Part shown: piece by piece, positions 12,004 through 22,106 of the stretch
How positions within the stretch are numbered: the first letter of the stretch is position 1
Layout of the letters: every line of letters starts with the position of its first letter
Assembly (NCBI GenBank): GCA_022560025.1
Contig: JAFISE010000035.1
Coordinates: 124,001 to 188,000, forward strand
DNA length: 64,000 nt
Reading direction: 5' to 3'
Origin: Stagonosporopsis chrysanthemi
Lineage: Eukaryota; Ascomycota; Dothideomycetes; Pleosporales; Didymellaceae
Position numbers and translations under genes: made by a program
The notes under the pieces: model-generated
Database searches by the model: none
The model's input: only the letters and a program-made list of their open reading frames with translations
Told to the model about the DNA's origin: nothing

Positions 12004-12898
12004 ATGTCTGATCCTTTGGTACCTCTGCCTGCTATCGAGCAGCTCAGTGAGCGCGTCATCCGGGTGCTTGGAGGCAATCCATCCAAAGTAAGCTTGCAGT
12101 AAGCCTCGAGCAGTAGGCAGTGTCTCTAACAGCGCTCAGTTCACCCTGCAAGGCACAAACACATACATTGTCGGTACAGGCGAAAAGCGACTGCTGATAG
12201 ATACTGGTGAAGGTAGAGAAGAATGGATCAAATCGCTGAAATCGACTTTGTCAAAACACAACATCACAATTGACAAGGCCCTTCTGACGCACTGGCACCA
12301 TGACCACATTGAGGGCGTACCCGATCTGGTAGCATATTCCCCAGAGACTAAGATACACAAAAGCCATCTAGATGGCAATAGTACATGGCTGGATATATCC
12401 AACGGGCAACCCTTTTCAACCGAAGGCGCAACACTACGCGCCTTCCACTGCCCCGGACACACCACCGACCACATGGCCTTCATCCTCGAAGAAGAAGACG
12501 CAATGTTCACCGCAGACAACGTATTGGGCCAAGGCACAGCCGTGTTCGAGGACCTCACGACATACATGAAGAGTCTAGAGAGCATGGAGAAGCAGTTCAA
12601 GGGCCGTGCATACCCCGGCCACGGCCCAGTGATCGACAACGGCCCCGCAAAGATCAGTGAGTATATCAAGCATCGCAAGCAGCGCGAGCAGCAGGTTCTG
12701 GATGTGCTTGGCAAGGAGAAAGAGGGCGGGTGGTCGAGTATGGATATTGTGAAGGTTATTTACAAGGACTATCCGCAGCATCTGTGGGAGCCGGCGGAGA
12801 GGGGGATTATTCAGATTCTGGAGAAGTTGAAGGGTGAGGGCAAGGTGGTGAGGGATGACAAAGGGAGTTGGTCATTGAGTGGCAAGGCGAGCCTTTAG
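12004..12898 (+). CDS. LACTB2-like metallo-beta-lactamase-fold hydrolase
   Basis: This is a metallo-beta-lactamase-fold protein of about 280 aa that resembles LACTB2, a mitochondrial endoribonuclease in animals. The exons are 12004-12087 and 12140-12898. The 52-nt intron has a CTAAC branch site, and its junction gives NPSKFTLQGTNTYIVG. The zinc-binding signature THWHHDHIEG sits near residue 96, followed by CPGHTTDH and AYPGHGP, which supply the remaining metal ligands. The C-terminal 80 residues form a winged-helix-like segment typical of LACTB2. An in-frame ATG at 11947 would add 19 residues, MSPRLHCLLRVANRRLYSK, which looks like a mitochondrial presequence. Some fungal polyketide clusters carry related thioesterases, but this one has no cluster around it. 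Confidence 0.88.
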
Positions 12899-13062
12899 GC
12901 GACCAATGATGTATGCTCGGCTGCAAACGCGGCACCTAGCTAAACCGGTACCCCGCATTTACGCTCGATAGCTGATGAGATAGAGACGCTTATGTTCACG
13001 CTGTATAGGATGCATGTGGGTATATATATTTTTCAACACTTCGAACTTCTTATCGTTCATTG

Positions 13063-13159
13063 GACGCAGTGCCAGAGTGGTTAATGGGTTAGACTTGAAC
13101 TACCATATTCACGTCATCTAATGGCTTCGGCCTCGCAGGTTCGAATCCTGTCTGCGTCG
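13063..13159 (+). tRNA. tRNA-Ser(TGA) with a 16-nt intron
   Basis: The sequence folds as a class II tRNA. The acceptor stem (13063-13069 with 13152-13158) pairs at all seven positions and the discriminator is G at 13159. The D stem is CCA/TGG around GAGTGGTTAA. The anticodon stem is TTAGA (13089-13093) with TCTAA (13117-13121), with anticodon TGA at 13096-13098. A probable intron follows position 37, at 13100-13115. The extra arm is GGC-TTCG-GCC. The T arm carries TTCGAAT. Long extra arm plus G discriminator plus TGA anticodon indicate serine. Confidence 0.93.
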
Positions 13160-14930
13160 GGCTTTCCGCTTGACAATAACCAATAAATTTTTTTGCACAT
13201 GTGATGGACCCCCTGGGGGACTGTGGAGGTAATCTAAGAGCGATGTACCCGAAACACCACAAACGCCAAATGCGATCAAGTAGATTATGTTTACAATCAA
13301 GATGTATTTGAAACAAAGAAGGAAATGTTGCAGCTCTGGGATTTGGTTATGTGATGAGGGTCGTGGTGGCTGCTTGAATCCCCCGCGCGCCCGCACAAAC
13401 CAAGTCACTACCACTAATTTTACGCCCCAATCTCACTTCGGATACTTCGCATGTATTTGGGATACTGATCAAGCATTGTGTCCGGGAGCCAAACCTAATC
13501 CCCGGGCCCGCATTCCGTGTCCGTGGGCACCGGTATGGATCCTTTGCAGCTGGGTCTCGAAGGTTACCAACCGCTCGGGAAACGGTCAGAATCTTTTGCG
13601 AGGTCTTTTCAAATTGGGAACCGACTAAGCGCTTGTCTTCCCAGCTCGTGTTTGAACTAAGTTTTGAGTGTATTGGCCCGTATTCAGCCTCGGGCTTTCG
13701 CTTTGGTCTGGCAGCCGCACTCGCGCTCGGCCTCGCACTTCGGAATCCACAAGGAATCGTGATGCAGGCAAGGCTGTCAAGAGGAGGCTATATGTAGTTT
13801 TCTACCAACGATGTTCCTAAAAGTTCGTCGCTCAGTTAACGGTTTCCCTGTTGTATCCTCTAATCTTCAGAGTTAATGAAAGAGGTGCGGTCGTTCTCTA
13901 CAAACCGCAAAATACCCCGGGAGCCACGAGACAACGCATACGCGCGGCCATGCTGTGTGAATACTGGTACGCTCCAGACCTGATCCTGATGACCATCTCG
14001 AGAACACCACACGACTCCGGCGCTCAGAAGCGAGCTCTAGCTGCAGTCACTAGCCTTACAGGCAATATTGACTCAGACGTGGATTATGTACCTAGGTATT
14101 GCTTGACACATCTTAGCATTGCTTAGCATCCACGCGGAACTGGGTTCGATGACTCGCAATGCATACTCTATGGTATGTAGACTGTTCGACTGAGCTCCAT
14201 GAATAGCATTTGTAGTTCACACAACGTGAGTTGGACAGCACGAGACCGTCAACAACGATGCGGGGCGGCTCCTCAAGGCAACTATAGAAGCTCCATTTAA
14301 TAATAACTCCATGTGATGCGTTATTGCTCTAATTCCCGGCTAAAGCTTTCGCGAGCATACAGGGGCTGGCCACATCGGCTCGTACAGCGGAAGGGATGCT
14401 CGGGACGATATTAGTCACAACTTGTACCGTGGCTGTTACTTACTCTTCTTTCCTTATAGAGTTACCTTCACGCAACAAACTAGCAAAAGAGCCTATTAGA
14501 AAGCTAGGAGAAAATCTTAGTAACATAAGAACGTATTTATATAAAGACTTTGCTTCGACAACAGTCTATCAGAGCCAATCTCCCGACAGTCCCGTCCGCT
14601 TTGCAAGTCGACGTGGCCATACCCTGTACGAACTTCTCCAGCTCTCAAACGCTGTTTGTGGCTGACCTAACAGCAGACTTTCAGCCACATGTCGATACTT
14701 AGGTATTAGTACTAGCAGCCACATACAGCTTTCCAAACCGTCTTCAGCTCAGAGTCTGAATACGCAGGCAGAAAAAATCGCTCAGCAAGACGACTCACGA
14801 GGAGGCTTGGGTCCAGAGCAAGCGTCTGAAGTCCTATCATATAAGAAGGAGAGTCTTCATTACAGTTGTATCGCATCAACATCAGCAATTCTCATTCGTT
14901 CAAGAATAAGCTCTTCAATATAAAACCACC
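13160..14930. other. Gene-poor stretch beside the tRNA
   Basis: No supported coding region was found in 1.77 kb. Base composition is patchy: GC-rich near 13370-13560 and AT-rich near 14460-14550. This suggests decayed repeat or mutated sequence, though I cannot name a source element. The last 100 bp are the promoter of the secreted-protein gene, with a TATA-like ATATAA near 14839-14844. Confidence 0.45.
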
Positions 14931-15989
14931 ATGATCTTCAATGCTTTCACCGCAGCGGCTGTGATGGCCATGGTCGTCTCGGCTGCTCCTGCACCTGATG
15001 TCACCTACCCCGGTCCCCCTGTTGTCTACAAGACTGCCAATAATGTCCCTGCTGCTACTGCTACTACCTTGGATCCTCCTGCAGCCACCAGTGTAGTCAA
15101 CAGAGCAAAGCGCGACGACAGCTGTGTCCAGCAGCCAGCAGGAATCCAGCACAAGTCTTGGCCAGACACCGACACTGCGTTTCTCAAGGACCCCTATTAC
15201 TCCAACGCAGCCAAAAACGCGATTACGCCATTGGGTTTTCAAAAGGTTTTTACGAACACGCAAGCCTCGCCCAATGCTCCTGGCTATGCTGGTTATACCC
15301 TGCTTGACACCTATGATGTGCAGCAGTGTGCAGACAAGTGCAACGCAATTTCTGGATGCACTTCATTCAACGTGTACTTTGAGAGGGACCCTTCTGTTGA
15401 CCCCAATACTGCCGGCTGCAGCAACCCGTCGAGTGTCACGAACATCAAGTGTGTGTGGTGGACCTCTGTAATCACCACTGCCGAGAACGTCAACAATGGC
15501 CAATACCGTGGACAATTCCATGTTGTAATCGCCGGCAGTAACGGCTACACGGGCGGTAAATACCAACGCGGTTTTAAGATCAAGACTGACGGCAGCAACA
15601 CGGTCATGGATCGCCGCTGGCTCCAGATCTCGCCTGGAGAAGGTGCAGCTATTGCCCTCAACGACGACGTGTCATTTGGCAGCATCTTCCAGCTCGGAAC
15701 TGAAGGGGCCCTCATCGAGCTTTCGCCCTGGCCCGGCATGGCTGCTGCTCTTGCTAGCACCGATGGCTCCACCCAGCTCCTGACTATGCGTGCCATTGGT
15801 GAGAAGAACGTTGACTACATCAAGTGCACCATCGACAACATTATTGTTTGCACTTCCAACAACAGAGCACAGGCTGCCGATATTTGCCCCAACAGGGCGC
15901 AATCTATCAGTGGCTTGTTGTACTTCAGCGACACTAACAAGATTGACCACGATTGCTCTCAGATCGGCCTCTACGTCGATCCTGTCTAG
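14931..15989 (+). CDS. Secreted cysteine-rich protein with PAN/apple-like segment
   Basis: This is a single-exon gene of 352 aa. The N-terminus is a classical signal peptide with hydrophobic core AAAVMAMVVSAAPA. A Pro/Thr-rich propeptide follows and ends in Lys-Arg at residues 60-61, a probable Kex2 cleavage site. Ten cysteines follow in the mature part. The segment from about residue 120 to 180 (YTLLDTYDVQQCADKCNAIS, then a Cys and CVWW) resembles the PAN/apple-like domain common in secreted fungal proteins. The C-terminal half is a conserved-looking Gly/Ser-rich region of unknown role. A TATA-like box and A-rich leader support the ATG. It lies in a gene-poor stretch and could be a cell-wall or host-interaction protein; that role is inference only. 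Confidence 0.85.
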   Translation: MIFNAFTAAAVMAMVVSAAPAPDVTYPGPPVVYKTANNVPAATATTLDPPAATSVVNRAKRDDSCVQQPAGIQHKSWPDTDTAFLKDPYYSNAAKNAITPLGFQKVFTNTQASPNAPGYAGYTLLDTYDVQQCADKCNAISGCTSFNVYFERDPSVDPNTAGCSNPSSVTNIKCVWWTSVITTAENVNNGQYRGQFHVVIAGSNGYTGGKYQRGFKIKTDGSNTVMDRRWLQISPGEGAAIALNDDVSFGSIFQLGTEGALIELSPWPGMAAALASTDGSTQLLTMRAIGEKNVDYIKCTIDNIIVCTSNNRAQAADICPNRAQSISGLLYFSDTNKIDHDCSQIGLYVDPV

Positions 15990-16559
15990 GGTTAGAAGGG
16001 AGTAGATATCTAGCTAGTCTCAACTGTATCAGGATCAGGGCAATATATAGCCTGTGAGAAAATGCTAAGAACTTGACCCAAGTAGCGGCATCCTTTCACC
16101 AGTCTCTGCAGTGCTGGTATCGTACACATTACATTCGGCGATTTTAATAGAATTCCAAACTTGCACAAAGTGTACCAATGCTCTTGTGTATCTGGACGAA
16201 AAACATACTGTTCTTACAAGATCCATTCAAGTGAGCCTAGCGCTATGTGTGGCTTTCACCATTCCTATTTTCTATGGCTCCAATGCGAAGCGCAGGTTTG
16301 ATTCTATGTATTGATGCACTGGTCAAGGTCTATAATGAAGATGGCAACGAAGATTGGATGTGACTGCCAATACAGCCTATGTTCACTCACAACACTGTTC
16401 AAGTACATCTTTTCCGATCGCAGGTAAAGAGTAATTCATTTTTAAGCAATGAAGTCTACGATGACTCTATGTAGCTATAGTACCAAGGTACACTTTCGTT
16501 AGTCAGCTACCCCTGGCTTGTCTCGTTACATTCCCTACCCTTGTATATTGCCGAAGTCC
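15990..16559. other. Intergenic region, no gene seen
   Basis: This is the 3' side of the secreted-protein gene and the end of the hydrolase pseudogene on the other strand. I see no RNA or tandem repeat. Confidence 0.4.
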
Positions 16560-17345
16560 TCAAATCTGACTGAAAAAAGTCTTGATGCGCTGAACAACAG
16601 GCCCGACAGACTCCTCAGCATCGTAGAAGTCCATGTAGCGGCCCCCTGGTGTGATCACTTTCTCAACCTTTCCGTCCTTCCCCTAGAGGAAACCAGTGAT
16701 TCTCTCTGAGTGCCACTTGCTCTCTGCCAATTCTCCAGCTATGACCAACAAGGGTTGCGTCAGGTATTGCCCGACGAAGTTGAAAGCGTCGAAGTTGAGC
16801 AATAGCGGCATTGAATGATCTAACATGATGTTCTGCGCATTCGGGTGCTGAGCCCTAGGTGTGAGATAGTAATCGTGGGCGTCTTGTGGGTTGTAAGGGG
16901 CGGTTGTACAAAGAAGCTCGTTTCTTCTGAGCGATCGTCTGGGGGGACAATTGATCCTTAGGTTGGCTACAATTCCCACAACGGGTTCACTAAATCTCTT
17001 TACGCAGACATGTAGTGTTTACTACTCTGTATCCTCTACGCTATTGACGCTGAATTTCAATAATATTCTGCGGTAATCATGACGCGCACTAGAGATGCAG
17101 TAAGGGCGTCATGTAATCCTGATAGGCTAAAAGAACGAGCTTCTCCGCATCGCCAACAGCTGGAACCTATGGATTTTGCCAGGCTCAGCTCCACGAGACT
17201 GGTTGCGAATGCGTTCAGCGACCTGATCAGCGAGCTCAGTCCCGACAGTTGCAGACCCATTACCGTACCATCATAAAGCGGTTCGAGCCGCCGATATTGA
17301 CTGCACTGACAATCGCATTGGCAAGGCTGGGACATGCGAGGTGAT
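16560..17345 (-). pseudogene. Alpha/beta hydrolase remnant, broken by stops, frameshift and a MITE
   Basis: This is a decayed relative of the dienelactone-hydrolase/DUF1100-like alpha/beta hydrolases. Reading on the minus strand, recognisable pieces occur in order. IVSAVNIGGSNRF lies near 17310-17270. ADQVAERIRNQSRGAEPGKI lies near 17230-17170 in another frame. After MITE copy B come PYNPQDAHDYYLTPRAQHPN and FDAFNFVGQYLTQPLLVIAG (16900-16750). Finally GRYMDFYDAEESVGPVV carries the His-to-Tyr-like position of the usual H-[IM]-D-x-YD motif. An in-frame TAG separates the last two pieces near 16685. Changes of frame, stops and the 243-bp insertion make it non-functional. The 5' part of the gene was not found and appears to be lost. 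Confidence 0.75.
16907..17149 (+). mobile_element. MITE copy B, inserted in the hydrolase pseudogene
   Basis: This is a 243-bp element of the same family and orientation as copy A. The left end is TACAAAGAAGCTCGTTTCTT; the right end is the inverted form of a close relative, with the terminal TA now reading CA. The internal block TGATCCTTAGGTTGGCTAC matches copy A. Hydrolase-like coding remnants flank it on both sides, so it inserted into what was once a gene. Confidence 0.8.
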
Positions 17346-17377
17346 CTTACAAGAAAAATCTTGCAGGAGAAATATCA

Positions 17378-18994
17378 TTATCTTCTCACAAAGTCACCAA
17401 TCAAGTAACTCGCGTTCGTCTCTTTTAGAATCCGAATATCACGCTTGAATCGCCGCAGCCATTCTGGCACATCTGCCGGTGTTTGATTCCATGGATCACC
17501 ACTAATAAGGGTTAACATCCTCCAGCAAGGGGAGTTATGAATAGATGCCACATGTTGCAGAAGGCAACTTACTCGTTGCACATGATCCAGCGTGCTTGAT
17601 GCTGAATCTCCATATCGGACAGCATATGGGACACTGGATTGGTTGAAGACATCGTCGAGGCGACCCAACGTGCGAGATCTCCTACGAAGTAGCGATTGAA
17701 TGTGGTGTCTCCCGGCATGACGTCTCTGGCGTTCACGGAAACGTTTTGTGACGATCTTGGGGAGTGCGTTGTAGTCTCTGACCGGATGTAGTCGAGCTGT
17801 GTGGGAAAAGAGTTGTTCAGTCCTTCTTGCTGAGTGAACATCCACCCTGGATCCATAGAAACAGAGTTTTCTGGGATTAGTAAATCGAAGTCAAAGTCGT
17901 CGTTCATGTCGAAGAGGTCTTGAGTTGGTTTTATGCCGGCGCGCTTCTTAAATTCAGTGAGCCAACCCGCAGTGGAGTAAATGAGTTCGACAATGTAAGC
18001 TGCAAATGTACCAGAAGATGGATAAGACCGTCCCTCTGTACTTCGAACGATCTCACTTGCACGGGCTTGGATCTTGCTATCATTGATTGCGGTTCCACCT
18101 GACCAATTCTGTTTGACAAATTCGTGAAGCTGGCTCTCAAATGGGCATCGGCGAAACAAGCTTCCTGTGCCCTTTAGCTTAAATAGAAATGATTCGCTCT
18201 CACCGCGTAGACGGATGGGTCTGATATGTTCCTGATCCACAGACTTGGGTGATGACATTATCAAGTCGCGAAACCACGACTCGTCCATGTTTTGCCACTG
18301 AGAACAGTCTCGCTGAGTTGTTGCTTCCGCTACAGACAAAATACAACATGCCTCCATGTTTAGATCCTCATTCGAAGGCATCTTTCTGATCGTATCTAGA
18401 CGAGTCTGTATGAAAGACATGATCTCAAGCTTGACCAAATCAAACGAATTCGCTGGAATTGGTTGTGGGCCAGAGATGAAGTTGCTGGGGTTCGTTGGAA
18501 AAGGCGTGCTCCGTTCGAAGCTATTCGAGTCTATAGAGCAATTGTAAGTCATGACTGAGGTTTAAGCTATACGCTGCGGTGCGGATGTTCTTACATGGAG
18601 GTATAGCACATTCTACAAGCGCCACAATTGACTCTTCAAAGCCCCAATCACCTTGCCACTCTGCCATGGACTTTCCTATCTTGAAGCGGTCAGAAATATG
18701 TTCAATCCGGTGTGTCCAGGTCGCCATTGTAATTCCACAGAAGCCGCATCTAGACTTGATCTCAGGCATGGGCACCCTCCATGTATCCATGACCCGATGC
18801 ACAAACGTGGCACTGTGGACAAGGCGCAAGTGCTGGACGAGGTGATCATTTCTGTAGAATGTCCTTTCTTCCACTTTTCGTCCTTGACAGGCCAGAAATC
18901 CATGCTCTTCCATGTGGGTCAGCCAATCAGGAGCGACCCTTGACGCAGTATACCAGAGTAAACATTTTGGAAGGCACCGATAAATTTGTATTGC
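17378..18994 (-). CDS. C2H2 zinc-finger transcription factor-like protein, 5' end unresolved
   Basis: Three exons are supported: 18994(?)-18595, 18530-17573 and 17501-17378. Exon 1 encodes a degenerate finger (LACQ...RNDHLVQHLRLVH) and a clearer one, RCGFCGITMATWTHRIEHIS. The middle exon is a variable helical region. The second splice joins RWIMCND to GDPWNQTPADVPEWLRRFKR, the conserved C-terminal box of a large Pezizomycotina family of C2H2 proteins. The start is uncertain. The first in-frame ATG is at 18913, but the frame remains open and family-like (CLPKCLLWY) up to a probable acceptor near 18994. Further 5' exons may exist, or the gene may have lost them. A nuclear regulatory role is inferred from the fingers. 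Confidence 0.65.
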
Positions 18995-20640
18995 TTACTA
19001 CACGAATATCCCTTCTCATCCTATCGAACAGGTAGACTCTAAAAGCGAGCGACCCCTTGAAATTGATCCGAAATACGCATCTAGTCCTTCAGGAGATCCG
19101 CTTTCGCCTTGAGTCCAGGGGCACTTTCTAATTTGGAATCGTATCTTTGCTGCGCAGCTGAACTTAGCCATCCCACGTCAATGCTCCAGGATTTTCATTA
19201 AATTGCAACCGACGGACACTACTTAAGCAAGATAACCAACGTGTTGCTCTCTCTCTCGGGGGATAGTTCGCATTCTTTGGACTTGCCGTCTCCAGACCAG
19301 TAATCGACTTACGATGGCTGCAACATATTTTCGGTCTTAACCTAAAATCAGTGAGCAGTTTTGGTAAGAGAGTGTTGGTACATATTGTTCTACAATTGCG
19401 AGCTAAGTAGTGCTGTCTTTCATGTGCTGTGTTGAATTATCACACTCATCAATAACAACACGCAGGGCTCACAACTCAATGTTTTTCCAAGGTCAGCTGT
19501 CCACAGAGTCCACTGAAACATTGTTGCTCTAACATGGTTCTTCTTTGTGAAAAAGTAAACAACTCGTCTCTACTGAATGTGCTTTGCTCGATGCTTGCAA
19601 ACCCCTGCAGATCCCTGAGGCATATCGCGAGGCAGAGTCGTGACTTTAGTCGGGATGCTTAAAATGTTCGTATACTTTGGGCAGTGCCGATCCATGTGTG
19701 GCAGTGTCGACTAGTGCTCGCTTCTAGGGAGTTATTGTGAGCTGCGGAGGATAGGACAACCGTTAGTTGATATCAACAGCTGCAGTCATTGTGTTTGACC
19801 ATCAACAATACGCTGAAGAAAGTGTTAAGATACGTATCGTGCTTACTGACCTATGGTAGCCGCTTCGAATGGACGTTCGAGGCTGGGGGGGTTTATGCCG
19901 CGTTCGCGAAAGTGCTGGCTAGTCCAGTTGGGCAACGTCTCTGGCGAGTATTTGCGCGCAATAAGTGCGCGAATATCGACAAGTGAATTTCAAAAAATGG
20001 GGTTTTTCGCTGTCACCGAGCCTCGGACATATGTAAGGCTTAGACTGCGCTGGCGTAGACACAGCCCCCTGATTCACGCTAACCTGCGGCCCGTGAAGAG
20101 CAAGCACGACGGCCTCGTTATCTTTTCTTCAGCCCACCATTTTGTGTTATTCACGAGAGCTCACTCTGTGATCAGAGGGCAAAATTGGTTTACGTCTATG
20201 GTAAGCAGTCTGTTATTTTCAAGATTTTTGTATTCTCAGCCCATGCGTTTCGAGGGCATTCGTCGAATCGTCCTACTCATTAACTTTCTAGATTGCCTAC
20301 TGGTCAATGAGATACGCAAAGAATTTGTTCGCGGCTAGATATTTTCGATGGTCGCAAGATATCTAGGATCTAATATCTCCCAGGGCGCGCCAGCGACGAT
20401 CGTACGTAGCAGCGCAAACTGGGTCTTGGACGTCGAAGAATCGGATCTTCATGTGCCTGACATTGGCTCTTCAAATAAAGCAACGTACATTAGGGTGGTC
20501 GTGAGCGTATGAGGGACCAAAGTGTCACATTCAACTTGATTAGAGTCTGCCACCGATCGTCAGGACACATCCATGACAATTATTTGGATATCAAGAATAC
20601 CGAATGCTGTAACTGGAGGCGATAGTCGAAGCAAATCAGC
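18995..20640. other. Gene-poor region, 1.6 kb
   Basis: No coding region could be supported. An ATG-initiated open frame of 161 codons at 19853-20338 has no recognisable domain and no splice context. The stretch may hold 5' exons of the zinc-finger gene near 19000-19200, but I could not join any. Confidence 0.4.
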
Positions 20641-21777
20641 ATGGGATCCGGCAACGTTAACTTCAGTCAGCGGGGTCCTGAGGTTTTGAGACGCTTCAAC
20701 CTCTTTACATCTACCAGCGGGACAACTACACGTGCTTCTTGCGTCAAGGACCTCAAGTTACCAACAGGATTTTTTACCCGGGCGTTCGAGACAGACTCTG
20801 CGAGGGAGATCTGGTGGTTGGACATTCTCAACTCGACCAAAGAAGACATAAAAGTGCTTGCAAAAGCATTCTCTCTTCACCCACTCACATGTGAGTCCAT
20901 CATGACCGAAGACGCGTCCGAGAAAGTGGAGATATTCGAAAATTACTACTTCGTCTCCTTTCACTCATTTCACAACAACATCAAAGACAGCCTCCGGTCT
21001 GCATTCAAGCCAGTCAAATTTTACCTCGTTGTACTCCCCCAAGGACTCATCACTTTTTCGTTCCACCCAAGTCCGCACTCTGCAAATGTCAAAGAACGTA
21101 TCCGGAAACTCAGAAATCCCACTATCCTCAGTAGTCCCTGGATCTGCTACGCTTTACTGTACGTCCACCTCCCGACATCTCAATGCCCTGCTCCACCCTA
21201 ACACTCCCCCAGCGACGACATCACCAACACCTTCACCTCCGCCATCCACACCCTCGAACAGCACACTTGCGCCCTGGAAGACCACACCTGCATCACCCGC
21301 CCCACCGACATCGGCTCCACGCTCTCAGCCATCTCCATCCGTCGCAAACAGACCCTCGACGCGATGCGCCTCGTCCGCGGCAAAGGCTCTGTCGCGAAGA
21401 GCTTACTCCGGCACTGCAACGAGATGCACCACGGCATCGCCCTGCCCCTCAGCGACGTCCAGGACCACATCGTCACGATGACGGCGCGGCTGTCGCACTG
21501 CGAGGTGGTGCTGGCGCGGGCGCACGCGGAGTTCCTGGCGCAGCTGTCGGTGGACAGGATCCAGGGCGGGAACCGGACGCTGCGAGTCATCATCCGGATC
21601 ACGGTCTTAGCGGCTATTGTGGTGCCGTTGAATGTTGTTTGTGGGTTGTTTGGGACTAATGTCAAGGTGCCGGGGGGAGATGGGGAGCGGTTGGATTGGT
21701 GGTTTGGGATACTCGGTGGGGTTGTGTTTCTCCTTATTGCTGGTTTGACGGTGGCGAGAAGGATGAAGCTGATTTGA
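20641..21777 (+). CDS. CorA-family metal transporter-like protein with GTN in place of GMN
   Basis: This gene encodes a short Alr1/Mnr2-type CorA protein of about 360 aa. The exons are 20641-21158 and 21213-21777; the 54-nt intron has a CTAAC branch site and the junction gives ICYALLDDITNTFTSAIH. The N-terminal cytoplasmic domain shows WWLDILNSTKEDIK, HPLTCESIMTEDASEKVE and a later long-helix region. Two C-terminal membrane segments follow (residues about 292-315 and 330-350). The family signature Gly-Met-Asn at the pore entrance reads Gly-Thr-Asn (21652-21660) within VVCGLFGTNVKVPGG. Fungal Mnr2/Alr proteins usually carry several hundred extra N-terminal residues, which are absent here. It may be a divergent transporter of altered selectivity or a decaying paralogue. 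Confidence 0.85.
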
Positions 21778-22106
21778 TTGATGGTGTGTTGGATGCGTTA
21801 CTTTGTGTAGAACTTGCTATGTAGATGGAGACATCTGAGGCGGAGATGGCTTCAGCCAAGTTAACACTTTTGTTGCTCTTACTGAATCAGCCTATAGATT
21901 CCTTTTCCCTGAAAGCATTGGTACCTTGGCGCTTAATTTGGTCCCATGATTTTACCAAAGATAAGCTGTTTAACGGTCATCAGTGAGAAAAGGTTAAAGG
22001 TGTCGTCAAACTTCAAGTTTGACTTCAGCAGATCTCAACTCGGAATACAGGAATTCGCTCGAAGCGTACAGGATACACAGCAAAGCTCATTATCACCACG
22101 AGAACT
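21778..22106. other. Convergent 3' spacer
   Basis: This stretch lies between the ends of the CorA-like gene and the ureidoglycolate lyase gene. I see nothing beyond likely 3' untranslated sequence. Confidence 0.4.

Noticed and set aside
19853..20338. 161-codon ATG open frame
   Set aside because: There is no domain, no neighbouring exon and no promoter signal, and the composition is unlike nearby genes.
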